This document shows, one piece after another, positions 24,513 through 36,796 of a stretch of 64,000 nt of DNA (within the stretch, counting starts at the first letter, position 1; each line of letters opens with the position of its first letter). Origin of the DNA: Acanthochlamys bracteata (Eukaryota; Streptophyta; Magnoliopsida; Pandanales; Velloziaceae). The DNA lies in assembly GCA_019914995.1 (NCBI GenBank), contig CM034134.1:5030463-5094462 (forward strand). Reading direction: 5' to 3'. The position numbers were made by a program, and so were the translations under genes. Below the pieces are notes generated by a model. It saw only the letters and a list, made by a program, of their open reading frames with translations. It was not told where the DNA came from and ran no database searches.

Positions 24513-24883
24513 TGTTACAAATAAAGACGAACACGTATATAGTACGCTTTCATTAAAGCCTTATTTGCACCCTCTCAAAGATTGCTTTTGGATATCTCTA
24601 TGCAAATCGCGTACAGGATATGACAAGCCTTTAAAGTTTTTGCACAAAGCAAGAATGTAAAAACTCTCTCACTTGGATTTTAAAGAACATTTCTAGTTTA
24701 TATATGATTTGACAACATTTCAAAATACATCTTCATTCACATAACTACCAAAAACTACTAAGAAACTATCAAATAAATTTCTACCACTAATTCAAAATCT
24801 TCTTTCAAAAAGATAATAACTACAATAACTAATTACAAAAATAATTATTTACTTAGTTATTTATATTTAAACAATTTCCAACA
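24513..24883 (-). repeat. 5' LTR of the copia element
   Basis: 371 bp; on the minus strand it begins tgttggaaattg and ends ttgtaaca, so has TG...CA ends. The central and 3' parts match the fragment at 21,013-21,163. Confidence 0.75.
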
Positions 24884-25660
24884 TAAAGTTCTTCAAACTA
24901 GAATCTATGGCAAATTGCGTGCTACTTGCCCTGCACATTTGCTAGTCAGCAAAAGATGATCTCCATAAGCTATACATCAATGGCAAACTCACGTAATTTC
25001 CTCCTTCATTGTGACCGTCATGATTCTCGCAACTTCTAGAAGTAGTGCAGCTGCTGCAATGACTCCATTGTCTAATAGGAAACTCAAATTTTTTGTGAAT
25101 ATTATACCTGAGATGGCAAAAGAAGTGCTTCTAGAGTCACCAACAATAACAGTACAAGAGCTATGCCTTTTACCGAGGAAGAACGTATATTACTCACGAT
25201 GCGACCATCATACTAAGCTGGTTTTTATAGACGTCCGAGCACCGAAGAACATTGGTAGCAAGGATTGGTTCAAAAACACTATGCAAGAAGAGAAGAGCTT
25301 AAAATGGTAATGTTAGATGTATCGAGGAGGAAGAAAATAGAGAAGGCAATAGCAAAGGAGAGATTGTGGAATGGTTGTGGGAGAATGTCAATGAAGAAGA
25401 ATATGTTGTTGTGAAGGTGGAAGCCGAAGTTATTGGAGATTTTGAACGACGGAGCGGCAACTATGGTCGATGAAGTGTTGATGGAGAGTGGTCATCAATG
25501 GGAGAAAGGGAGTAGATAGAGTATGAGAGCTTATTGGGAATGTTTGGCATTGTATGGGAAGGTGAAAGATGAAGACATTGTAGTTCTTCAAGGCATTGTA
25601 GATGATTGTATACTTTGTAGTTGAACGAAAATTATGTTTGTGGACATCTGGAACAAAATA
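24884..25660 (+). pseudogene. Unrecognised host gene, copy 1, 3' part
   Basis: Aligns with 37,200-37,830: tttcctccttcattgtgacc (25,000) against the cacctcctttatcagc region, ggattggttcaaaaacactatgc (25,261) against the gttggttcaagaaacactagg region, then the agattgtggaatggttgt, ggagcggcaac and attgggaatg segments. Translation suggests a short hydrophobic stretch early on and a conserved W-N-V-N...E-Y-V-V-V segment late, but frames are interrupted. No family name can be given. Confidence 0.55.
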
Positions 25661-26367
25661 ATTTGAAGTTTTAAAGTATGAAATGGTAGTATTTGAATAT
25701 TAAAAATCATGATCTTCTAGAACATCTCAAAACTCTTCAAGCTAGAAAAATACTACAACTTGTTGGCATTTTTTGAATCATATCAAAGTTCATTTATCGG
25801 TTAGTAATTACATAGTAAAAGTTGGATTATGTATGATATGTCAACTTTAATATTAAAAATATAACGTTTATAAGAAAACAAGATCATGCACAATAACCAA
25901 TTGATAGCTTATGGCACATTGTATAATTCAAGGTAGCAACTTCTAGATTTTACATAATACAACCATTTCTTAATTATAATACAAAAAATCAATACGAAGT
26001 CGATACATTAGAACCACTTAAGCCGCTTGTAACAGTACGCATATGTTTGATACTCAATCTTAAAAACCCAAATCTTGTAATAAAACTTTACGTACGTAAT
26101 CTTTGAGTTGTGCCTCCGAGCGTTCGCATTTTCTTCCAAAATAAGCCATCATTCTTTAAATACCCATCCACCAAACCCCAGAATGAATGTCATCTTAGGT
26201 ACGGCCTTTCAGCTGCTTTTTGGAGCTTTTTAGTCCAAAAATATTTTGTGTAATGTTTAAAACAAATTTTCAAAATTTTTTAAAATATAGATAAATTGAA
26301 TATCATTTTAAATTGCACATACAACTTTTTTTAAGTGTCTTTAAAATGTCATTTACAAATTACCTAA
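25661..26367. other. Non-coding interval
   Basis: AT-rich sequence without recognised gene, RNA or repeat. Confidence 0.5.
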
Positions 26368-26616
26368 AGGGCATTTGGCCACTCTTTTCACTCTCATTTC
26401 ATTCCAAAATTTTATTTCAGCTTTCACAATAAAACTTATACAATTTCTTACAAGATTTATTTAAAAAATTTAAAAGTACAGAAAAATTCTACGTTATAAA
26501 ATTTTATTATTGCTTATTATTATTTTTTGGGTAAAAAAGTAAAGCTCATTTCTTAAAAAATCTCTAAAATATTCTTCATTTCAAAACTTTTTTCATAAGC
26601 ATTCACGAGCATCCCC
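26368..26616. mobile_element. Probable MITE related to 10,634-10,905
   Basis: Flanked by taa on each side (26,365-26,367; 26,617-26,619). It starts agggcatttggcc and its reverse complement starts ggggatgctcgtgaatgcttatgaaa, which resembles the start of the MITE at 10,634 (gcgtttgggattgcttatgaaa). Terminal repeats are imperfect. Confidence 0.55.
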
Positions 26617-26639
26617 TAAAATCTTTTCTTACTGTCAAA

Positions 26640-29600
26640 AATAATTTAAATGCATACTCCATACATTTACAACACTACCGCTTCTTTTTCTAAAATAGAT
26701 AAACGATACAAAAATAATTTAGATGTAATAAAATAAATGATTGTCATATCGAATATTAATTCACAAATCAATCAAAATCTCATAACAAATCAGTATTCAA
26801 TACCAATTAGCAAACTCAATAACAATCACACCAGTCAGGAAGTCAGATAGTTTGCAGATCACCCACATCTATACATCCAATCTAGGTGCCGTGTTATCAC
26901 CCCAATGTATGGGCCCACCTAATCTATAGACGAAAGAGAGGAAAGAGGACAAACGAGATCCTGAGCTCAGCCCCTGATTATCGTCTGCCTTAATGCAACG
27001 CTGTCATTCAAGCATTACAAAATCCACAAGTACATAAATAAATATAATTTAGTTAAAACTTATAAAATCACTAAATATAAATCATTAGCTTATCAAATAA
27101 AAAACTTAATAGTCAATCATATGTAAAAATTATAAAATTGTTGTCACAAATTATTTATCTCTTTAGATAAAACATAATATAATAGTTATCCAATCAATCA
27201 TAAACTATATATAGAATCTAACTTTCAAATTCTTGATAATAATCAACTAATCAGCCGCATTGTAACAATCCAAATTTACTTTTTATGCCATCATCAATTA
27301 CTTATCTTTTTTCAAGGAACATGTATTACATACAATTATGAATCATGAAGGGTCTAATCGCAATATGAAAGAAAGTGGCATGGTATGCAGGATAGCCAAA
27401 GTAGATTGTTGGAATATCAAGACTGATTTTGATGATAACAAATATTAAGAATTATAGTTTATGAGTTAGGTAGACTAATGATTTAAAATAAGATATGCAG
27501 AGTTGAAAGTATAAATTCTTCCAAATAAATGTTATAGTCCAGCCAGCTGCTTTATACGAAACTCTACTTCGGGCGCAAACAAAAACTAACTGTTGAGAGA
27601 GCAGGACAGAGAGCAAGACAGAGCAGAACAGAGGAGTCTCAGAAGAAGAGCCGACTAGATTACTGCTGATCCTGAACCGAGAGAAAATGATCAAGTTATA
27701 GATTTCAGAGGCAGATTCGATCGTGATGCAAATTCAGCTTGAGCAAGATAATTTTACCAGAGTTAGAACAACATGCATACAACAATCTTGGCTAAAGAGT
27801 TCATCAAATTATGATCAACACAACTTTGAAAAATTCGTGGAAGATTGGAAAAAATTCAGAATATATGCGTTGCAGAAAATCAGACAACACTTAAGTCAAC
27901 TTTCAGATGAAGTTTGATCAAGATTTTCTCATTCATTTGAAGACAACTTTTGAGGATATATAGAACACCATATCCACTATCATTGCACATCAAGCACAAC
28001 AACAAATCACAACAAATGAATGTCAAGAACACAATGCTAAAGAGCCATCAGAATCAGTCTGTCAGCATACCAGATTTGAATTCAGAAATTGAATTTCGAT
28101 TTTCATTAAAAGAAAAGCCAAGGATCCAGTTAAAAGGAGTATAGATCCACTTGATCCACTATAGTGCTGACGATACATCACAATAACCTACTACATGGAG
28201 CAACTACACAAAATGATATAAACAAATGAAGCTGACAAAAGAAAACTTTACAAAGTGTTGTCATACAAGATTCACAAGATGGAACCCAATGCATATCAGA
28301 GTTGATTTTACTGGAACACTCAGATGATAATAGACTTCAAATCATTAGCATTCTTCACTGAAAAATCAAGTTATTGATTTGCAGCTCACAGTAAGCAAGT
28401 TAACCTAAAACCATATTAGAGCAAATGAATACTCTAGGGAACATCATCTGACTGGTCGATGAACTGAGAACAAAAATTCGAAGTTGAACTTGAGCCATTC
28501 CAACTACTTGATCAGATCATCATCTTCATATTAGGTGCCACTGCAACGAAGAAAAATACATTACAGAAGAAAAGGGAGAAGCAAGCGGGAAAATTGAATT
28601 GCCGACAAGCTCATTGATTGCTATAAAAGAAAGATCAAATTAAGCTATATCAGCAGAATAATTGAGATTTAAATGCTAGCTGGAAGATCTAGTTGCTATT
28701 CTAATTACCTCCATCAAGATCCAACCGTTGAAGACCTAATTGATTGAACCCGACTGACAGCGGAATACAAATATAAGTTGGCACTACTATAGCAGGCACA
28801 CGCGAAAGAACGGGAGAATTTCCTACCGTTAGGAGATTAGAAATCTCAACAGCCAGAGAAGAGAAAATATAAGAGGATGAAGAAGAGAAAAATAAATGAA
28901 GTGAGAGACACTATAGAGCAAAAGAAAAACGGAGCCACGTACATAAGGAAAAGCTTACATAGAGCAAAAATATCTCTCACTCAACCTCACTGTCTGAGCT
29001 TTATCTAGATATATCTTTGGCATTTCTTTGATCCTCTCTTTGCTTTACTAAGCTTAAATTCAATCCAGTGAGAGAGATCCTGTGCTTGAAAATTGTTTGT
29101 AACAAACATATTCGTTGAGAAGGGCTTGGTTAAGCCTTCTCGGTTGTGCTAATCTTGTAAGAAGCTACGTACTTTGCACAAGGCTTTGGGTAAGGCTTGT
29201 GTCTTAGCAGCCGGAAAGACTTGTGAGTCTAGTAGGCTGTTGGTGGTTTATCTTCAAGAGAGAACCGGTTAAAGTAATGGTGTTTGGTTAAACACATTAC
29301 TTGGTATTGTAGCAACTTGGTAAGAATTAGTAGAATTCACTCTTGACAAAGAGTGGCCGTGAACGTAGGCAAATTCATTTGCCGAACCACGTAAATTCTG
29401 TGTGTTTGTGTTTTGAATAATTTTTTATATTGCTTGCACTTGAACTAAACAGAGAACGTTAAACAGAGAGAATCTGTTTACGTCCAGTCGACTATAATAC
29501 CGCTATTTTGTAGAAAATCAGCTCTGTTTATATACGAATACTGGATTAAATTTTTTAGCTACCAACTCAATTCATCCCTCCCCTCTTGAGTTGGTTGTGC

Positions 29601-30549
29601 AGGTTTGACCAACATAGATATTATCTGTGCAGAAAGCCTAATGTTAATTTAGGAAAAAAAGATGGCACGGTAACCCACACCTAAGTCCGTGCAATCTCCC
29701 CCAAACCCGTAAGCTATCACAAAGTAGCAGCACTTGACTTAATTTCTTGTCCAAACCTAAGCGAAAGGAAACAATCTGCGTCCAATTCACTATCATATCA
29801 CAACAACAAGTTTGCCAATTATCAAAATAAAGGTACCTAGAGTAAGAATGATGGATCACTGGCCCAATAGCTATCGCAAAGGCAACAGCATCAAAACTCA
29901 CGTAATGCCTACTGCTTGCCGAATTCCAACGAACATCTAGGGTTTCGACCGAATTCCAACAAACTCTGGCCGATGAGGGTTTTAAGTTTGGAAAGACGCT
30001 CCAATTGCAACCAACTTCATAGGAGTGAATGACAACATCCTCGCCAACCGCTAGACGCCAAAGTCGAGCGATTCCGCTACATTCGGCAAACTAGCCCTCG
30101 TCTGCACTGGAGGTCAAATTCGACAAAGGGTTTTTATTGTCGGAGCAGCAGTCGATGTTCGACTCGCATGAACGATGCGTACGTAAAGAGTAAGCATGCT
30201 GAAGATAAAAGGAGGAAGAATAGGGTCGAAAAGAAGCTCGCATGCCGGTGACAAGGATCGTGGAGGAGGTTTGGCTGCGTGGTTTCTTGAGAAGAAGGTA
30301 AGAAATAAACAAAAGCAATAAAAGAAAAAGAAAGGAGTAGGAGGAATATAAGAAGGGCTCACGGTTGAGTCGGTGAAGGAAAAAGAAATATAGGAAGATA
30401 AAAATCTAGAAGAGAGACACAGGAAAAAGAAAGGAAGGAGAAAGAATTAATATTAAGCTTAAGCCTATCGGGTTTGGATGAAGCAGCCTTATAAAAACAA
30501 AGTTATTTTTTGCCATAATTACCCTTACAATGAGACTTGAAGTGCCACA
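26640..30549 (-). repeat. 3' LTR of the LARD copy (truncated, interrupted)
   Basis: Aligns with the 5' LTR: promoter-like ttataaggctgc region at its start, the gaattcggtcgaaac and gaggatgttgtcat region, then, beyond the inserted solo LTR, the segment around 26,830-26,990. Similarity fades near 26,640. Confidence 0.7.
27407..29614 (+). mobile_element. SIRE-type copia solo LTR with perfect target duplication
   Basis: 2,208 bp from tgttggaata to gaccaaca, flanked by tagat at 27,402-27,406 and 29,615-29,619. LARD homology is continuous when it is removed. Its start (atttgatgataacaaa-type) and end (ctcaattcatccctcccctc, then ttgagtt) match the LTRs of the element at 51,756. It contains ttgccgaaccacgtaaa at 29,380. 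A complete LTR with target duplication and no internal region is the product of LTR-LTR recombination. Confidence 0.9.
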
Positions 30550-33440
30550 AATAACCGCGTTTAAGAAAATTCATCCTCGAATTTCGCTCTTTTAAAGTGG
30601 GTAATCCAAAATGTTAAGAAGGTTTAAATCTAGATACACCTCACTTATTGCTCGACAACTTACCATCACTAATTCTATACTAAAATGATTGGCGCACAAC
30701 CTTTCCTTGTAAGTTTTGCAATATCAGCAATCAATGTCACAAACAAATTCACATGACGAAATTAGCAGCACTTAAGGATGGATCAACTAGTATTAAATTG
30801 CGCGTTTGCACTTTCATAACTATTTAATGTCAACACTTGAAGCCAGAGAATTCGCGAACTCCCGCAATCTATATTTTCCACCTTAAACTAAATAATCCGA
30901 CATTCAAACTAAGAGGATTTTATCCTTACTTACCTACGGTTCAAACTAAATTTACTACCAGTAGAGAACAAAACCCTACAATCAACCGCTATACAAAATA
31001 ATAAGGTAAACCTAATAGTAAACATTCAGAAGCAACCCATTTGAAATCTAAACCTACTACGTTAATAATTTAGCAATCTAGTTAAATTTGACCACTACAA
31101 TTCAATTACCAGAACCAAAAACCTAGAAATAATTACAATTGAACCATAATGATAAAACAATACACAACAAGGAAATTAACAAGATAAAATTCTACAAACT
31201 AAAATGACTATTTCAGCAAAGCTATGCTTTAACTTAATAGTCGTTAAAGAGACGTTAAAGTAATAATAATCAAATTGACAACAATCTTGCTCTATAAAGC
31301 TAAAACAACTAGATCCGCAATTCAGCTTCCGCTGAAGTCATAGAGTAACAATCACGTGGTAGTAACAATAGCAATCAACTAACATATATCTCTTTCTACA
31401 AACTAAAACAAGTAGCTCAATGATCTAACATACTATTAAACTAACCAAAGCTCAACGAATAACAATAAGAAAAAAGCACAAACAGTACCAAGGCACAAAA
31501 TCTAACTCAACAAGTTAACCCAACTAACCAAACCATTTAACTTATTAGGTTTGAGCTTCAATTAGGAACCAGGAATAGCACATTAGATACTACAAAAAGA
31601 TCAACCTCAGCATTCGGCCAATGAAAGTCTAATTTTACAAACTCCACAACTCAACAAAATAAATTTAGTTTTAATTGAAATCTAAGAATACTAATCTAGT
31701 AGTAACAATAACATCTCAATATCCTAACAATAAACGAAGCTACGATAAAACTACTCCTCATCCTATGTTATGCACGGAGCAACAAATTTACTGCCTTAAA
31801 CCAACAAATGAAATAATTTTGAAAGTTTGATCCAAAAGTTAAGAAGTTAGCTACAATAATATCTTTACTAACATGTGGATCACATAGCTAAACATATTAC
31901 TCTACAATCTAAACTAAAAAACATTCGCTTATAATTAACCTAATCCTAAGTCAAATCAACACCAAATCTTAGAGCCACTATAAGGGAAGGAGAGGTACTA
32001 ATAATATTCAACCAATTCTTTTACATAACCAGCTAAGCTAGACATGGTCAAGTTTATATACAAAATAAAAAAATAAAATAAAAATAAGCCTTTAGAAAAA
32101 TGGAGATGGAAAACGTAATTTCCACATGGACATTACTGGAAGCAACTGATAAAAACCTTGGTTAACAAAAGACCTTAATATAATGAATCATTACATGATA
32201 CATATTGCAGTAAACAATCATCCCTCGAAAGCAACTGATAGTCAAACATTTGTATATGTACCTACACAAGCGAACACAAATCAAAGAGTTATAGAAGGAA
32301 CTCTATTAATTGGAACAATTAGACCTTACTATATCCAACTTAAGAGTCTAAAACAACCAACAAGTCGTCGGTATTACCATCCATTTAAAATAGCTTAAAA
32401 GCTAAACATAACGAGCCAAAGAAATTATTGGGGATATTAATACCACAAGAAAAACATTTAGACTAGAGACATCAAAAGTAATTACTCACGTACACAAAAT
32501 CCAAATCATACCAAATTCTAACAAAAAAATGGAGCAGACTAGACTATCAAAAACTACCCGCTTAAGCATCAACACTAACGAGTAGCCTTAAAGCATAATA
32601 CACCAATAACAATGAATGCTAGTCAAATAAACCTATAACAATAAATACCCATCCATAAGCCATTAACATTCATTATTAATCAATAAACTAAAAACAACCA
32701 ATACCAATTAATAACTCAAAATAGAAGCCAATTAATTTTCCAAAATAAAGACCAATTAGTAAACATCTAACTAGTAACAACAGCCATATTATTCGACCCA
32801 TGAATAATTATACTTACCACTTGTTGCAAAAGCATTAGATATTGCGTCAATCGACAGTCAACGACACACCTTGGCAAGCACCGAGCCTACTATACGCGAA
32901 GATCCTTCACGAAGTGAGCATGATCTCAAGAGCTGCATGTCACTTGATTTAGATGCTGCAAAAGCTGGCATTGGTAGAAGTCCAACCATATCATGTTTGA
33001 ACAATAGGTAAATATACCAAGCAAAGGCTTTGACGTGGACCAATTAGGATCCTCAACTGAGTTAGGGAGCTTTACAGCTTGCACTAAATGTAGCAGGTCT
33101 CACGAATAACGTGGGCACACAATACTCTGTACAACTATAAGTGCATCTAGACCTAAGGAACTACTTCACAAAATCGTTACCCTAATTAAGATTATAACAT
33201 TATAGCCCGTGCACAATTCGACAGAACTATAAACCTAGTGAGAATGCTAACCTAGTACGATTACCAAAACCTAATGAAAATGCTAACTTTAAGGCGGATC
33301 TGGAAAAAGTAAACTAGGACCCTAACGCTGCAACACCTAAACTAAACACGAAGACGAATGGAATATTCAAATGTAGGATGCAAATGCAATGACCCTATGA
33401 CTCTATAACCTATAAAACGTAATTTGACTCTTATACTAAT
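30550..33440 (-). repeat. Internal region of the LARD copy
   Basis: Non-coding on both strands, A-rich on plus. The part 33,440-32,600 aligns with 5,731-6,660 (shared ttgttcaaacatg, cttctaccaatg, gacatgcag and gcaacaagtggtaa). A 61-codon minus-strand ORF at 32,858-33,043 overlaps the aligned block, but the other copy has stops there, so coding is not supported. Confidence 0.6.
33422..33440 (-). other. Primer-binding-site-like sequence of the LARD copy
   Basis: On the minus strand: attagtataagagtc directly after the LTR end tgtgaca. Degenerate relative to tggtatcagagc, but in the same place as the better preserved site at 5,731. Confidence 0.55.
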
Positions 33441-35864
33441 TGTCACACCCTGCTCCCTGCCGTGATAGGCATTGATCCAAACCAAACCTAGATCAATTGT
33501 AGACTCGGCCCAGACTAGTTACCGACATAAAATCAACACAATCTAACTGGGAAATCAAACAAAATATAGAATTATTCAAGATTTCAGCAAAATCTTCGCT
33601 AAATTTCAAAGGCAAATTTGTACATTTACCACTATACAATTAGGTATAATGATAATCAAAGCCAGAAAGAAATCAAAACGCAAAAGAACATATGCATCCA
33701 CTATTAATTTTCTCAATGCTCAAATAAATTGTACACTAACAGCTAATAACCAAGTACAAATCTATCGACTCTACAGAGCCATCTATATGCAAATAAGAAG
33801 TGCAAAGATAATTAAATACCATTTATGGGCAAGCTCGAAAGACGATGCCAACATTAGCTACCTTCTACAGGAGCTTCTGAATTTTCTGGGGAGGCCAAAA
33901 AGAAAGCAAAAGATTGACCCCAATCTTAATGAGGTGAAATAATAGATGCACTATTTAGGTTCCTAATGCATTACCTAATATTTGATTTCTATCTTTCTAC
34001 ACATACAAAAATGTAAAGATTCGATCTAATCAATCCTACCGAGTCCTGAATCGTTCCATATCGACTCAGTCTTCAATAGGGAGGGTACAGTATAGGCAAT
34101 GCAACATGCAACAAGCCAAGAGCATATAATAAAACTAAATTAATACACTTAATGAATTATAAAACACATTACTAAACATTTCAAATAAACATGCATAAGC
34201 GATGAACAAAATCTAGGTTATAAATAAATAGTCAATTACAACACATTAACTCGTACAGTAGTAAGTACTTCAATAATTATAGAAAATTAACAAATCATAT
34301 ATTTAAAATGAATAACTGAATAAAACATAAACTAGATAAACAATATAAATAATTTAATATATAATAAAATAATGTTTGTTACCGAAAACTAATCAATCAG
34401 CCAAAGCCCCATAACAAATCAATATCTAATGCCAATCAACAATCACACCAGTCAATTAGTCAAGATAGATACGAAGGACCGAGCGAGACCGTGTCTCCAG
34501 CTCGTCCACATATCTATATATCTAACCTGAATGCCGTGGTATCGCAACCACGCGCATGAGCTCACCTTATCTACAGACGAAAAAGAGGAGAAAAGAAACG
34601 AGATCTTGAACTAAGCCCCTGACTATGGCTTGGCCCAATGTAGAGTGACCATCGAAACATTACAAAATCCACAAATACATCAATAAATATAATTTGGTTA
34701 AAACTCGTCAAGTCATTTAATACAAATCATAAGCTTATCACATAAAAAGCATAATAGTCATCATATCAAATCGTTCTCCAATCATATATGTAAAACTTAT
34801 AAAATCATCGTCATAAATCATTTATCTCTTTAGATAAACATAATAACAGTTATCTAACCAATCATAAACCATATATAGAATCTAATTTTCAAGTTCTTGA
34901 TAATGCTCAACTAATCAACCCCATTGCAATAATCCAAATGTACTATTTATGCTATCAACAATTACTTATCATTTTTCAAGAAACATGCATCACATACAAT
35001 TATGCATCATGAAAGGTCTAATCGCTATATGCAAGAAAATGACATGATATGCCGGACTGTCAAGATAGATTTTACCTGTGTCGAAAATCTAACGTTAGCA
35101 TACATAGAAAAGAAGGTGGAACCGTAACCCTCACCTGTATCCGTGTAATTTCCCCCAAACCCATAAGCTATCACAAAGCCGCACCACATTACTTAATTTC
35201 TAGTCCAAACCTGAGCCAAAGAAAACAATCCATCTAATTCGACATCGTACCCCAACAACGGGTTTGCCAATTCTCAAAGCAAAGGTACAAAGAGTAAGAA
35301 TGATCGATCACTGGCCCATAGGTAACTCACAGAACAAAAGGGCATTAAAATTCACCTAATTCCTGCTACTTGCCGTATTCCAACAAACATCTAGTGTTCC
35401 GACCGAATTCCGGCAACCTCCGGCCGATGAGGATTTTAGGTTTGGAAAGAAGCTTCAGCTGCAAGCCTGCAACTAACTTTAGATGAGTACATGACTACAT
35501 CCCCGCCAACCGTCGGACGCCGAAATTGAGCAATTCTACGGCATTCGGCGAGCTAGCCTCGTCAGCACTGGACCTCGAATTCAACGCAATTGATAAACGA
35601 GAAAGCTCCAGCAAGGTGGGAAGATGATTTTCTATAGCCTCGCGCCGCTAACTTGTCGACACTAAAGCTTCGGCGAGACATGGTTTTTATCGCCGGTGCA
35701 GCAGTTGATGTTTGAATCTAGAAGAGAGAAACAGGAAAAAGAAAGGAAGGACAAAGTACTACTATTAAGCTTAGGCCTATTGGGTTTGGATGTAGCAGCC
35801 TTATCAAAATAAAATTATTCTTTACCATAATTACCATTACAATGACACTTTAGGTGCTGCAACA
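33441..35864 (-). repeat. 5' LTR of the LARD copy
   Basis: 2,424 bp, minus-strand ends tgttgcagc and gtgtgaca. Aligns with 2,560-5,730 (plus copy) and with 30,549-26,640. It contains a block with ccggcggaa-like GC-rich sequence (35,390-35,700) that could be transcribed leader; no ORF of note. Confidence 0.7.
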
Positions 35865-35942
35865 TGGTAGTTCAAAAGTATCTCTTCCTTCCAACAACCA
35901 CAAACAAAATTAAATTTGGCTGCATTTTTCGTTAAATTTAGC

Positions 35943-36776
35943 TAGGGGTAGCAATAAATGATTCTACCTGAAAATCCAATCATAAACTGAATCATTTAAT
36001 TCGTATTAAGGTTAGAAAATTTGACCTATATAAATTAGATTAGGGTTAAACGAATTTGATCCGTTAATAGGTCGATTCGAAATTGATCCATCAATTCGAA
36101 TTGTCATCTCTTAAATAAATCTTTCTTAGTTTTTCTTACCGTATAATAAAATTTTGGCAACAAATAAGTTAAGATAATAATTTATAAATTATTAAATTAT
36201 ATTTGAGTTATAATTAATCGTTTACTTTTATACTTTAGAAAAATAGTGTAAGATGAGAATTATAATATATTGAAAGTATTACCATGTAGGGTTTCTTTAA
36301 TGGCAAATTTGGATTTTGTACAAAATTTGTTACCAAAATTTTGTCAACTAGTTATATTTACTAAAATTTTTATTGAAAATATTACTATATATTCATAATC
36401 ATAAAGATTCAACTGTCACATTACATTTTTAAAAAATAAAATAAAAAATTTTCTTGTAACAGTTTAAGGATCGATGAAGATATAAGGAATGCATCTTTTG
36501 ACAAACATTCACCATATCTCTTCACTAAGAAAATCGTGCACATTCATTCCAATTGATTTTATAACTTCACTTAAGCTTAAAAATATAGAATAAAAATTAA
36601 AAATTTTGTTAGTAAATGGATCAGCTTGAATTTGACCGGTTATTAAATAGATTAGGTTAGGATTGACAATTTTGACCAGTATAAATTTATTAGTTAGGTT
36701 AGGGTTGAACAAATTTGATATGGTTATTAAATGGGTCGATCCAAAACCGACCCACCAATTCAAATTGCTAACACTA
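35943..36776. mobile_element. Non-autonomous hAT element with perfect 8-bp target duplication
   Basis: 834 bp from TAGGGGTAGCAAT to ATTGCTAACACTA (11 of 13 terminal-repeat positions match), flanked by aatttagc on both sides (35,935-35,942; 36,777-36,784). The ends hold repeated 'gggtcg'/'gaccc' motifs like the hAT MITE at 4,648. No transposase. Confidence 0.9.
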
Positions 36777-36796
36777 AATTTAGCTGCATTTTCCAT

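Larger units (their letters stand above)
21013..24883 (-). mobile_element. Truncated Ty1/copia element, minus strand
   Basis: On the minus strand the order is LTR (24,883-24,513), gag with degenerate zinc knuckle, protease, integrase, RT, then a partial 3' LTR. The copia order (integrase before RT) is clear. RNase H is missing: sequence jumps from the region just after the RT active site to the LTR fragment. All domains have stops. It splits a host pseudogene whose parts lie on both sides. A target duplication could not be fixed. Confidence 0.85.
26640..35864 (-). mobile_element. Non-coding LTR element (LARD-like), minus-strand copy
   Basis: Minus-strand order: 5' LTR 35,864-33,441, PBS-like site, about 2.9 kb internal sequence, 3' LTR from 30,549 leftward to about 26,640, the latter interrupted by a 2.2-kb solo LTR. 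The LTR starts align (tgttgcagcac / tgtggcac, then tgtcattgtaatggtaattatgg / tctcattgtaagggtaattatgg; cctttctttttcctgt). The 3' LTR lacks its last part, about 0.7 kb. No gag or pol domain is visible internally, but gcgaaattcgaggatgaa lies just before the 3' LTR (30,568-30,589 on plus), like the end of Tekay/Del-type gypsy elements. That affiliation is an inference. Confidence 0.7.

Noticed and set aside
30091..30362. Two overlapping minus-strand ORFs near 30.1-30.4 kb
   Set aside because: They fall in the LTR of the LARD element; hydrophobic, Phe-rich translation comes from pyrimidine-rich DNA.
32858..33043. Minus-strand ORF in the LARD internal region
   Set aside because: The homologous region at 6,170-6,320 has stops and frame differences, so coding is unlikely.
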